Positions 11,696 to 22,984 of a DNA stretch of 64,000 nt are shown here, piece after piece. Location: assembly GCF_009389715.1 (NCBI RefSeq), contig NC_052392.1, positions 36,257,360 through 36,321,359 on the forward strand, given 5' to 3'. The notes beneath the pieces are model-generated. The model worked only from the letters and a program-made list of their open reading frames with translations. It was not told where the DNA came from and ran no database searches. The DNA is from Phoenix dactylifera. Its lineage: Eukaryota; Streptophyta; Magnoliopsida; Arecales; Arecaceae. The position numbers were made by a program, and so were the translations under genes. Every line of letters begins with the position of its first letter. Position 1 is the first letter of the stretch.

Positions 11696-14600
11696 ATGGC
11701 TACCGGAGTGCTTCCCATTCCTCGTCTTACCAATACCAACTATGAGAATTGGAGTATCCAAATGAAGGCGTTGCTTGGATCTCAAGATATTTGGGACATA
11801 GTCGAAAGAGGCTATGTAGAAGCCGAAGATAGAGATATTCTTACGGCGCAACAACGAGAGACTTTGAAGAAAGACAAGAAGGCTCTCTACTTCATCTACT
11901 AAGGCCTAGATGAGGCCGCTTTTGAGAAGGTTGCTAGTGCTACCAATTCCAAGCAAGCATGGGAGATTTTACAAAATTCTTACAAAGGTGTAGAAAAGGT
12001 GAAGAAGGTTCGCCTCCAAAGCTTGAGAGGCGAGTTTGAAGCTTTGCAAATGAAGGAGTCCGAAGTTGTGTCGGACTATTTCACAAGGGTGTTGACCGTT
12101 GTGAACCAATTGAGGAGGAACGGTGAGACACTTGATGATAATCGGGTTGTGGAAAAAATCCTACGATCCTTGGACCACAAATTTGATTATGTTGTGGTGG
12201 CCATTGAAGAGTCCAAAGACTTGGACACTATGACGGTAGATGAGCTTATGGGTTCACTTCAAGCCCATGAGCAAAGAATACTAAAGAGAAGACAAGAGCC
12301 ATTGGAGCAAGTTCTACAAAGCAAGCTCTCCATCAATAACAAAAAGGAGGAGTCAAGAGGCGAAAGTAGCCAAAGAGGCCGTGGTCGTGGCCGAGGACGT
12401 GTTCATGGTAGAGGTCGAGGTGGATCTTATGGTCGAGGTGGATCTTATGGTCATGGTAGAGGCCGTGGTGACCACAACAATATTGAGGAAGGCAACCAAA
12501 ATCGTGGAGGAAGAGGACAAAGAGGTAGAGGCCGAAGGTATGACAAGGGTCAAGTTCAATGTTACAATTGCAACAAATTTGGGCATTATTCTTTTGAGTG
12601 CTACTCTAATCAATCTAGTCAAGTTCATGAGAAAGCCAATTATGTCAAAAAGGAAGATGATGGAGATGACGTGCTTCTACTAGCACGAAAAGGAGGAGAT
12701 GCTATCAATCAAAATATGTGGTACTTGGACTCCGGTGCAAGTAACCACATGTCGGGGCACAAAGAAATTTTCATGGAGCTTGATGAATCGGTGAATGGCC
12801 ATGTCTCATTTGGAGATGCTTCCAAGGTAAAGGTGAAGGGCATTGGTAAGATACTTATTCAACTCAAAGATGGAAGCCAACAATTTATTTCCAATGTCTA
12901 TTATGTGCCTGATATGAAAACCAATATTCTTAGTATTGGGCAACTCTTGGAGAGAGGATTTGATATGCAACTAAAGGAAGGAAGCTTCTATCTAAGGAAA
13001 CAAAATAAATTGATTGCTCATGTTCCTATGTCAAATAACCGCATGTTTGTATTAAACATAAATCATATTGTTGCCAAATGTCTAAGTGCATGTATGAAGG
13101 ATGTATCTTGGCTTTGGCATTTGCGGTTCGGACATGTAAACTTCGGTGCTCTAAAGCTTCTCTCAAGTAAAAGAATGGTGAAGGGGCTGCCTTATATTGA
13201 TGTCCCTAATAATATATGTGAGGGGTGTGTTCTTGGCAAACACTCAAGGAGGAGCTTTCCAAAGAAGTCTCACAACAAAGCAAAAACACCACTTCAACTT
13301 ATCCACACCGACATTTGCGGGCCAATCACTCCAAGCTCATTTAGAGGTCGTCGCTATTTTCTAACTTTTATTGATGATTTCAGCAGGAAAACATGGGTAT
13401 ATCTCTTGAAGGAGAAGTCAGAAGCATTTCAAGCTTTCAAGGAGTTTAAAACTTTGGTGGAGAATCAAAGTGGCTATACTATCAAGGCGTTGCGGTCAGA
13501 TCGTGGAGGAGAATTCACATCCAAGGAGTTTGAAGCTTTTTGCAAAACTCATGGCATTTGGAGGCCCTTGACCGCTCCATACTCACCTCAACAAAATGGC
13601 GTCGCGGAAAGAAAAAATCAGACTATACTTGACATGGTCCGAAGCACGCTTAAAACAAAGGAGTTGTCGAAGGAGTTTTGGGGCGAGGCTGTCAATTGTG
13701 CGGTCTATTTGCTTAATAGATGCCCCACAAAGAACTTGGAAAAAGTAACGCCACAAGAAGCATGGAGTGGATACAAGCCTGATATCTCTCATTTGAAGGT
13801 GTTTGGGTGCATAGCTTATGCACACATTCCGAATCAAAAGAGAAGCAAGTTAGATGATAAAAGCTTACCATGCATCTTCATCGGGTACAATGCAAGATCC
13901 AAAGCTTATAAACTTTATGAACCAAAGGAGAAGAAAGTCATTGTAAGCCGAGATGTGGAGTTTCAAGAAGACGGTGTTTGGAATTGGAACACTAACATGG
14001 TGATGATACAAGATGAAGAGCAGATCAAGGAGCAAATTAGAGTGCCAACACCACCTTCATCTCCTACTTCATCGGTTGAAGATGTTTCAACACCATTAAA
14101 GACAAGAAGCATTCAAGATTTATATGAGGTGACAACTCCCTTAAATCTTATTTGTCTTTTTGCTAATGAAGAAATAATTTCTTTTGAAGATGCTATCAAA
14201 GATAAGAAGTGGAGGAAAGCCATGAATGAAGAGATAGAAGCCATAGAAAAAAATGAGACATGGGAGCTTACTTCTCTACCAAGTGGGCTTGAACCAATTG
14301 GAGTAAAGTGGGTTTACAAAGTCAAAAGAAATCCACAAGGTGAAGTGGAGAAATACAAAGCACGACTTGTGGCTAAAGGCTACAAGCAAAAGGCCGGAAT
14401 TGACTATGAGGAGGTTTTTGCTCCCGTTGCTCGAATGGAGACCATTCGCTTGGTGATTTCTTTGGCGGCTCAAAACAAATGGAAGATTTTTCAACTTGAT
14501 GTCAAATCAGCCTTTCTTAATGGCTATTTGAATGAAGAAGTGTACATTGAGCAACCCAAAGGTTATGTCAGAAGTGGACAAGAAGACAAAGTGTTGAAAT

Positions 14601-15733
14601 TAAAAAGGGCGCTCTACGGTTTGAAGCAAGCACCTAGAGCTTGGAATTCAAGAATTGATGCTTATTTCAAGGCAAATGGGTTTGTTCAATGCCCCTATGA
14701 ACAAGCTCTCTATATCAAAGAGAAGGATAAGAACAAATTACTTGTCTCATTATATGTTGATGATCTTATCTTCACCGGCAATTCTATACAATTGATCAAA
14801 GAATTCAAACAAGCAATGGCAAAGGAGTTCGAAATGACCGACATGGGACTTATGTCCTATTTTCTTGGTTTGGAAGTGAATCAATTAGAAGATGGAATTT
14901 TTCTTTCCCAAGAGCACTATGCAAAGGAAGTGATTAAAAGGTTCAAGATGGAAGATTGCAATCCTATTAACACACCAGTGGATTGTGGTGTAAAATTGTC
15001 CAAGAATGATGAAGGCAAGGTGATTGATCCTACACTCTACAAAAGCTTGGTAGGGTGTTTGAGATACTTGACATGTACAAGACCGGACATACTATATGGC
15101 GTTGGTTTGGTGAGTCGGTTCATGGAGGAACCAAAATCATCTCATTGGAAGGCGGCAAAGAGAATCCTACGTTATGTTCAAGGTACTCTAAGCCTTGGCT
15201 TATTCTATTTTTATTCTAATAATTTTCAACTTGAAGGCTATTCTGATAGTGATTGGGGTGGAGACTTGGATGACCGAAAAAGTACTTCCGGATTTGTATT
15301 TTTTATGGGTAATACGGCATTCTCATGGATGTCTAAGAAGCAAGCAATTGTTACTCTCTCAACTTGTGAAGCAGAATATGTTGCGGCATCTTCATGTGTT
15401 AGTCATGCAATATGGCTAAGGAGCTTGCTAAAGGAGATTAATATTGATCAAAATGAAGCTACACAAATTTACATTGATAGCAAGTCGGCAATTGCTTTAG
15501 GGAAGAATCCAGTTTATCATCAAAGGAGCAAACATATAGATGTTCGTTTTCACTCAATCCGGGAGTATGTGAAGAACAAAGATGTGGAGCTTATTTATGT
15601 GAAGACTCATGATCAAGTTGCGGACATTTTTACTAAACCACTTGGAGTTGATCTCTTCAACAAATTCAAAGATTTGCTTGGTATGAAGGATGGAAGACAA
15701 TTAAGTTTAAAGGGGGGTGTTGGAAATAGATAA
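11696..15733 (+). pseudogene. Copia gag-pol polyprotein, open except for one stop codon
   Basis: An ATG at 11696 opens the gag frame ([11 protein letters not shown]...). Codon 69 (11900-11902) is TAA. The same frame then runs 1277 codons without interruption to a stop at 15731-15733, inside the 3' LTR. Domains in order: gag; RG-rich linker; CCHC knuckle [14 protein letters not shown] (~12560); protease DSGASNHM (~12730); integrase HHCC zinc motif and D,D,E core ([23 protein letters not shown]; 13110-13620); reverse transcriptase with YVDDL (~14750); RNase H with STCEAEY and a closing VADIFTKPL (~15630). All catalytic motifs look intact. The stop truncates Gag to 68 residues, and an internal ATG at 11999 is unlikely to rescue it. 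A sequencing error or stop suppression cannot be excluded. Confidence 0.95.
15709..15717 (+). promoter_or_regulatory. Polypurine tract
   Basis: AAAGGGGGG directly abuts the 3' LTR, the expected site for plus-strand DNA priming. Confidence 0.9.
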
Positions 15734-16041
15734 ACTTAATTGTGCATTGATTCAAGAGATATTATTTAAGACATTTGTGTTTCCAAAAAAAACCTTTTAT
15801 CTTATCTATGAAAGTTACTTAGAATTCCTCTTCATGAATGAAACCGAAGTGTCATTCATAAATATGACTCTTCGTATTTTGTATAGGGTTACTTGAAGGG
15901 TTGTAAAGTCCTCTTTATAAAGGGTTGTTATTTGAGTCATTTTGTAATGAAGAGAATTGAAGAAATCTAATATAGAGAAAAGTCCTCTTCATTCTTTAGT
16001 GAAAATTACTACAATATTCTTCTCCTCCATCCACCTCTTCA
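15718..16041 (+). repeat. 3' LTR of the copia element
   Basis: It is 324 bp and 322/324 identical to the 5' LTR. Its first 16 bases also provide the gag-pol stop codon. Confidence 0.97.
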
Positions 16042-16724
16042 ATATTTCCCCATATAACATTTGGTCGACTGGGTCTATCCAAGCTTTCACCTCAACTTGA
16101 ACTTCAATATTCTGATACTACATCTTTCCTCTACACTATTGTTGGCTCTCCCTTCTTCTAGGGATGAGGATGGGAAGGAGAACAAGTCGATGACTGAAGC
16201 TTGAACAGATACATGGATATGCCACCAATATCAGAATTGGAAAGAAATAGATGGTAGCAAATCCTACTGCCTGACTTTTGCTATTGGAATATGACCTTCT
16301 TAAGGAAGAAAGTGGTAACTAGGAGCTACAAGCTATAAACTACGGACTATAACTTAAAAATACTAAACATAATTGGAAGATAAATTGATAAAAGAAATAG
16401 GTAATTGATTCGACTAGTGGCTGACAGGGCCTCCTCTTGGAATTATAATTTGATACTTATAAGTGGCTCCGATCAACTGCTGGGATAGATGTTACTATTT
16501 AACTTTGACACTTATCCTTACTAGTTTTCACCATGTGAACTGCTATTGTAGTGCATGATACTTATCTCTTATTCATTACCCCTATATTTTGGATAGTGCT
16601 GCCATTTCTCTATATTCTCGATAGTGGTAATTAACCATTGACTAGCCACTCTCTTGGGTTCCACTTTATGAGAGGCCTCATACTAGCCCTCTAGCTCTCT
16701 CCTCCCTTGGTCTACAACTAGTTA

Positions 16725-16992
16725 CTCGGTTTGCATCCTGATGCTCGAACTACACCTTTGGTATTTTAAATTGCACTCTTGATTTCGGCTTGCACGATTA
16801 GTATGTGTATCGGCCTACACTCCTTAGTAAGTCGGTTTGCACCTCTTGGTATTTTAGCCTACATATCTTGGTGTATCAGCGTGCATCCTTATCGCATCGT
16901 CTTGCACCCTTACTATTTCAGTTTGCATTTTGAGTGTTTCAACCTACACCCTTCGGTGTTTCGGCCTGCACTTTGGGTGTTTTTACTTGCCT
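16725..16992 (+). repeat. Degenerate ~22-bp minisatellite
   Basis: About twelve imperfect units share a consensus close to TCGGCYTGCACCCTTGGTGTTT. Examples start at the phrases TCGGTTTGCAT, TCGGCTTGCAC, TCGGCCTACAC, TCGTCTTGCAC and CGGCCTGCAC. Unit length ranges from 19 to 25 bases. Related phrases (TTTRGCCTACTRA) reappear at 17645-17720. Confidence 0.75.
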
Positions 16993-19904
16993 CTTTGATA
17001 CTTGGTCTGAGGTTAGCATTCTTCTGGTAGTACTTAGCCTGCTCGTCATGTATTTCGGCTTATTATTTGAGTACATCTGAACCAGGAGAATTACAAGACT
17101 CAATGTAGACTATTGGCTGCTGTGAGCAAGGCTGAATATGGACCAAAAGCAAGATCCGCCATATTGAAAAGCTGAATCGCGAGCCAAATTTTTGGAGTTT
17201 AGCTATCGATCAAGCCCAAATTTTATTATTTAAACCCCGTAATGAGCATGTCAAATCGAAAAATTCTTTTTCAGAAAATTTTTTGACCGAGCATAAATTT
17301 TAATTCGTGAAAAATTAGATAGATGAACTAAAGGCAAAGTCGATGCAAGAATTGAGATCTACCTTCTATATAATTTTAAATTTTTTATGTTTATTTCCAC
17401 TATTTATATCTATTTTGGACAAGCTAGTTCTATTCGAACTAGGGGAGAAATTCGATTCGAATTATACAACAATGGATCTCACTATTACAAAATAGAGGCT
17501 ATGTATCTTAGTTTATTAATCATTAGTAAAAGAAAATGGGACATAAATCTTACTTTCGGCAATCTTTTTCACTTTTCTATAATTTTTGAGAGATTCAAGT
17601 TAAGCGGTTTGAGGGAATTCTTCCTTCTCCATGATTGGATCAACTTTGGCCTACTGATCAATTAAAACTTTAGCCTACTAACTACTTCGACCTACTATAC
17701 AAGTGCTTCAGCCTGCTTAAGATATCCCTTTTGAATGCCTACCACTACTTGATTTATAGTGGATGACCTTCCGAGGCTTGTTATTTATCAATCTAAGATC
17801 ACAATCATCATTCTGGATGTGGTGTTAACAACTACAAATCCATGCTACTACCTCAGTCCTTTGATCTAGCTTTGAATCTTTGGAGATTCTAGTCTCTCAA
17901 GATGCTTTACCTTACAATTTTGCATGCAGCCCAAGTAACTAGGCATTCATGAGCATTCTTCACCTTAAATTTCTTTTCTCGGCCACAAACTGGTAGACCT
18001 TCACCTTCATAGGCTCCTATATTGTTATGTCAACAATAGCAATGCTTTAGTCATTCAGCTCTTAGCACGTCACCTCTACAACGTGCTTCCCAACTTTGAG
18101 TATTGACACCAACAACAAACTCGGACATCCAGCCCCTCTGATACTGGACCCCAATACCTCGGTATCTTTCACAACTTTAGATATCTCTATATTTGCAGCC
18201 AAACATTTCTCAACACGATCTTGTAATGAAGAATTAAACTTGATATTGTGTACCAAAAGCCAATTACAAGCAAAGTAGATGAGCATTGACGATGAAAATA
18301 CCTGTGTGATGCCTCGACATGCCTCTTATAAACAACCGAGAAAAAAAAAAAAAAACCTCATCCAAGCAATCAGTTAGTTCTTGGATTGTTCATAAAATTG
18401 CATTTGAACTTACCTGAACTATTACTAGTCCAGGCTCAACTCATGTTATAATAGGCTAGTCTTGAGTTGGGTGTTGTTGAAGAGGACCGAGCTTGGACCA
18501 ATCCATATATTGTGCAGGCTTGAGCTGAGATGGTCACGTTACTTGCAAGTCGCTATTTACCACAACATTCTGTCAATTTGATAAGCTAGCATATATGCAC
18601 CAGATTAATTGCAAAGCATAATCACAAGAAAGATTATTGAATTATTCACAATTGTACTCGTAGATGAATAAGTCCTTATGTTGTTCCCCACAAAGATAAC
18701 TGATCTAGAACTACTTACAAAATATTTACAATTTATTCACAAATTTTACGATTTCTTCAAGAATGATTCACAAAATTATTCATGACAACCTTTGACAATA
18801 GGTTTTCTTCCACTCTTATCTTTCATTCTTATGTCTTAACAAGTTTATTTTCACATGAACATGTATCCTAATATTTTAGTAGTTTTACATTAGTTGTCTT
18901 TCAATTTGCTAATACAATTAATTGTTTATTTTTTGTTCGAACTTTTGATAAATTGGTCAGGCTTTTGCCGAATACTGAATATTTACCTCTAACCAAGTTG
19001 TTCTCATATGTTGAATTTTGAGACTGCAGGTTGATGGTAGTTGGCATGATGACTTTGTCTTGACCAGCACACAACAACATGAACCATCTAGTTGGCTATT
19101 ATAAAGTTAGGCCAAATCTAGAAGTTCTAAACTAGCTCAGATATTCTCTGGTGTTTTTAAGCCACTGTAATAGGCCACTGAGGGCTCCAAACATTTGTAG
19201 ACCTTCTACTCTTGTTGTGGTTGCTTGTCAGTTGGGTGAGATTCTGTCTTGGCCAAGATCCTATCCACTTAGACCGGTATATATTAGGCCTAAGATCTTT
19301 CTTTTAATTCTTTTGTAATATATATAAAGAGATGCCATTGCCGAAGTTTGAAAATGAATTTTTAAATCACGGTTATTGGATAGTATTTGCCTTATCTTGG
19401 ACTGGTAGAATTGAGTTTCACATGCATTTTTGTTATATCCAACTGAATCCTTTTGGGTCCTAGTAGGGTGAGTGAAGTGAAGGTAGCTCTTAATTTGGAA
19501 CCTATGTCCAAACCTTGAGATCATAGGTCTTGATAATGAGTATGGATTGGATCCAATATAGGTGGTCAAGTATTTATAATTGGAATTAGGTCCACCCACT
19601 CCTATTTGCAACCTTGATTACAACAAATGGACCTTAGATAATATAGACTAGCCCCTTAAAATAGTGATACTTACTACAAGAGACCACAATCCATTTAGCT
19701 TTTAAGAGTAGCTATTTTACATGATCGATCATATGTGCACCTAATATTTATGAATTAAGAGTGATTTTGTAATGGTCACAGGTTCAACAATTATCCAAAT
19801 GGGGTGTTTGACTGCCATATCTTGCTCTTCCATGGGCAAGAGTCAGGGTTAATCTATCACGGTTACAAAGACGAATAATTCTTCAGAAAAATGACGAGCG
19901 CCCA

Positions 19905-20930
19905 ATAGATGTCTTCTTTCTCTTAACAACTTGCAAAAACCTATGTATCTCTTCTTATAAAGCTGCATATTATACTATAAACATTTAACGTATCATATGA
20001 TATTATAAAGAGGTAAACACACAATTCTCTCAACAAAAGATAGGAACACTTCATAAAAAAATTCAGCTTTTTACATGGTATCATCATTGTTTTGACCTAA
20101 TAAATCTCTTTTATGAATGACTTGGAAGTGGCTGAGAACCGAGCTATGTTTCGGACTATCGGCTATCTTGCATGTTGTCTGGTCAATGTTAAATTGATGT
20201 TACAAACTTCCTTTATGCTGTGTAATGTACAAATATAGATGATAAGTTCTAGTTTAAAAATATCATTCTAGTTCGGATCCAAAAATGGGTAACTTAAACA
20301 ACAACTAACCTGGTGTGTGGAGAATTAATTCCTGTTTGTGACACCATGCAGCTGAATGAGCTTTCAAGGTGCATGATAACCTGCTCCCCATAACATTACT
20401 CCCTTTATAAATGCAAGCAATGGCTGATGAATGTCTTCTTTCTTATAAAAGCTTGCAAATGTAAAATATGCATTACTATTGATACACATCTAACGTACGA
20501 TATGATGTTATAACTGGAAAATGCTTTAATAACTCAAAATTGTCACTCAAAATGTCACTCAGCTAATTTACTTCAAAGTCGTTGCTCCCTTTGAATTCAC
20601 ATTGTGAATTATGCTACATAATGAAGGGAAGTGAGTGATAGGTGAAAAGAAACCTTAGTGACTTAGGAGTGAGATTTGTGAGTCACTCGTTATAAGTAGT
20701 TTAACGAACAAATCCCACAACATAAGATAGGAACACTTTACAAAAATTTCAGCTTTTTTACATGGTATTAGAATTGATTTGACTTGATAAACCTCTTTTA
20801 TCAATGACTTGGATTCGGACTATTGGCTATCACAATATGCTGTCTATCTTAAATTGATGCTACAAACTTCTTTTATTTGTGTAGTATACTAATATAAACA
20901 ATAAATTTTAGTTTAAAAATCGAATTTTAG
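19905..20930 (+). repeat. Two diverged direct copies of a copia-like LTR-end/leader segment
   Basis: 19905-20270 and 20425-20930 share phrases in the same order: ATGTCTTCTTTC, CTTGCAAA, ATAAGATAGGAACACTT-like, TTCAGCTTTTTACATGGTAT, CCTCTTTTATNAATGACTTGG, TTAAATTGATG, TACAAACTTC and AGTTTAAAAAT. In both copies TACA is followed by TGGTATYA, which resembles an LTR end next to a copia primer-binding site. The divergence is high, so this is an old fragment that was duplicated. Confidence 0.55.
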
Positions 20931-21648
20931 ATACTGATAAACTTATTGGGTGACCAATATTTAGAAGAATTGAAATCCCAGCTCATTTTCACTAAGATGA
21001 GAAATGGAGAAACTTCCTAAGATGAGTTGAGATCTTACCAAGACCTCGACAAATTTATGGAGACCGAAATTTTGAAATCTCAACCACAATAGTATGGCTA
21101 TGATTGGAAATCGACATTAATTTTGAAATTTATTAACTAAAAATATATCTAAATCACATCAATTCAAATATTGATCAATATATCAATATTATTTGATATG
21201 TCAAAATATCATTATTTATATAAGTTTGGATAATAAAGGTTGAAATATGTGCATCATATCATTAAGCCGAGATGAAAACCATGCTTAACTAAACCATAAC
21301 TAGTTTGTAAGGTAGTGTATGCGCCACTTAAACACATGCCATGCGAGGCAACAAGAAACACGTCAGCCCGGGAAGACGGTTCCACTGTTCCCCTTCCCGG
21401 TTTCTTCGTAATTTCCAACAAATTCCCCACTTTCCTCGACCCAACGCGACCCAAATCTCCCTCCACGTGACACATACTCCTATTCCCAGACCCCAAAACA
21501 AAATCCCTTACGTGGAATTCTGGCACCCACCCCACACTATCGTGTCCTGTTCTGATCCATACATCTAATCCGAAGCCTCCTCCCGCTTCTCTCTCGGTGC
21601 TCAGTAGAGCATCCGGCAAAGCCTTCGCCCTCGCCCTTCCAGGACTAA

Positions 21649-22461
21649 GGCCTTATTTGGAGGAGCTATTAGTAGTAGAGCTTTTGAAAGTAGAGCTGTT
21701 GGAAGTAGAGCTGTCTGAAGCAGAGCATTTATAAAAAGCTGTTTGCTGTTTGGTAACTACATTTCTAAAATGCTGTGGCACTTTAACATGTGTTTGGTAA
21801 ACAAACTAAGAAAGTAATTTTGTGCGACAAAATAACCTTAAAGAACATTACCAGTATCATGTAATAGAGCATAATAAAATATAATATGTATTAATACATA
21901 AATATATGATATAGTATAATATTAATGTAATGTAATATAATATTATTATAATATAGTACTATAACATTATGTATTATAGAATAATAATTTAATATAATAT
22001 TAAATTATTTAATATAACATATCAATGTATTATGATATAATGTAATATAATATTATATTTATAGTATAATACAATAATAAATATATAAAATATTATAATT
22101 ATTAGTGTAAATTAATTTTTCTTCCTTCTAATGACCATTTATCTCTCTAACAAATAGAGAGAAAGGAAGAAGAATATAGAGAGGGAAAGGGAGAAAGGAA
22201 GAGGCGGGATAAGGTTTTAGGGGAAAAAAGTGTGATTTAAATTAGAGTATTTTGGTCCAAAAAACAGCTTCCCGACAAAGCTGAAAACAGCATTTTCGGA
22301 AAGCGCAAAATTGGAGCTTCTTCCCAAAAGCTGTTTTCAGCTTCCCGCAAAAGCTGAAACAGCTTTCCAAAAATTTTACCAAACATCATTTTTTATCTAA
22401 AAGTATTTTTGGAGGGCTAGAAAGTGCTTTTTGGCCCTCCAAAAGCTCTCCAAACAGGGCC
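21649..22461. mobile_element. PIF/Harbinger-like MITE with TAA target duplication
   Basis: The left end GGCCTTATTTGGAGGAGCT and the inverted right end GGCCCTGTTTGGAGAGCTT form imperfect TIRs. TAA flanks both sides (21646-21648 and 22462-22464), the classical 3-bp duplication of Tourist-like elements. The interior is AT-rich with AGCTTTT/AAAAGCT subterminal repeats and no transposase frame. It ends about 520 bp upstream of the UBP22 start codon, so it may lie in that gene's promoter. Confidence 0.85.
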
Positions 22462-22984
22462 TAAACCCACTGCCCACCTCTCTCCTCGCCTTTCCGATCC
22501 AATGACTCATTCTCCATCCATAGAAGTTAATTATAATTTTTTTTAATATTTTTATGTAAGTATTATATTTACACAAATTCAATAAAAATAAAAAAATAAG
22601 TTTTTTATTAAATACATCAGCTCAGAGCACAACCACTACCAGCTGAATCAATAGATAGAAGACCGGTTGCAGAGTGCTCTCCTTCTCATCCCCCCCCCCC
22701 CCGGTTTTTTTAAGTCTAAGTTAGAGAGAGAGAGAGAGAGAGAGCTCGTAAAAATAAAATTTTTTATTATAAAATATATAATAGAAAATATTTAATAGCA
22801 GTGCAGATGAGCTATGAGAAGAACAATAAAGATAAAATAAATGGAGCTATAATAGGGGTCTCCTTCGATCCACCGAGACCGAGACCGAGACGAGACACGC
22901 GACACTGAGGCCGGGCCCGATCCGATCGATGAGGCTTGTCGCCGCCGCAACCGACCGCTACAAACGATCGACGCGCCGCCGCCC

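Larger units (their letters stand above)
11346..16046 (+). mobile_element. Complete Ty1-copia LTR retrotransposon with target duplication
   Basis: Two 324-bp LTRs (11351-11674 and 15718-16041) enclose a primer-binding site, one long gag-pol frame and a polypurine tract. The 5-bp target duplication ATATT is perfect (11346-11350 and 16042-16046). The order protease, integrase, reverse transcriptase, RNase H is that of Ty1-copia. The LTRs differ at only two positions, so insertion was recent. The sequence style resembles the Tork/TNT1-like lineage, but that assignment is from memory. Confidence 0.97.
16047..21640. other. Gene-free interval with degenerate repeats
   Basis: Apart from the minisatellite and the duplicated segment listed separately, I see no coding sequence. 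21340-21640 is richer in C and may be an exon or UTR remnant. Its ORFs on both strands resemble nothing I know. Confidence 0.4.
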
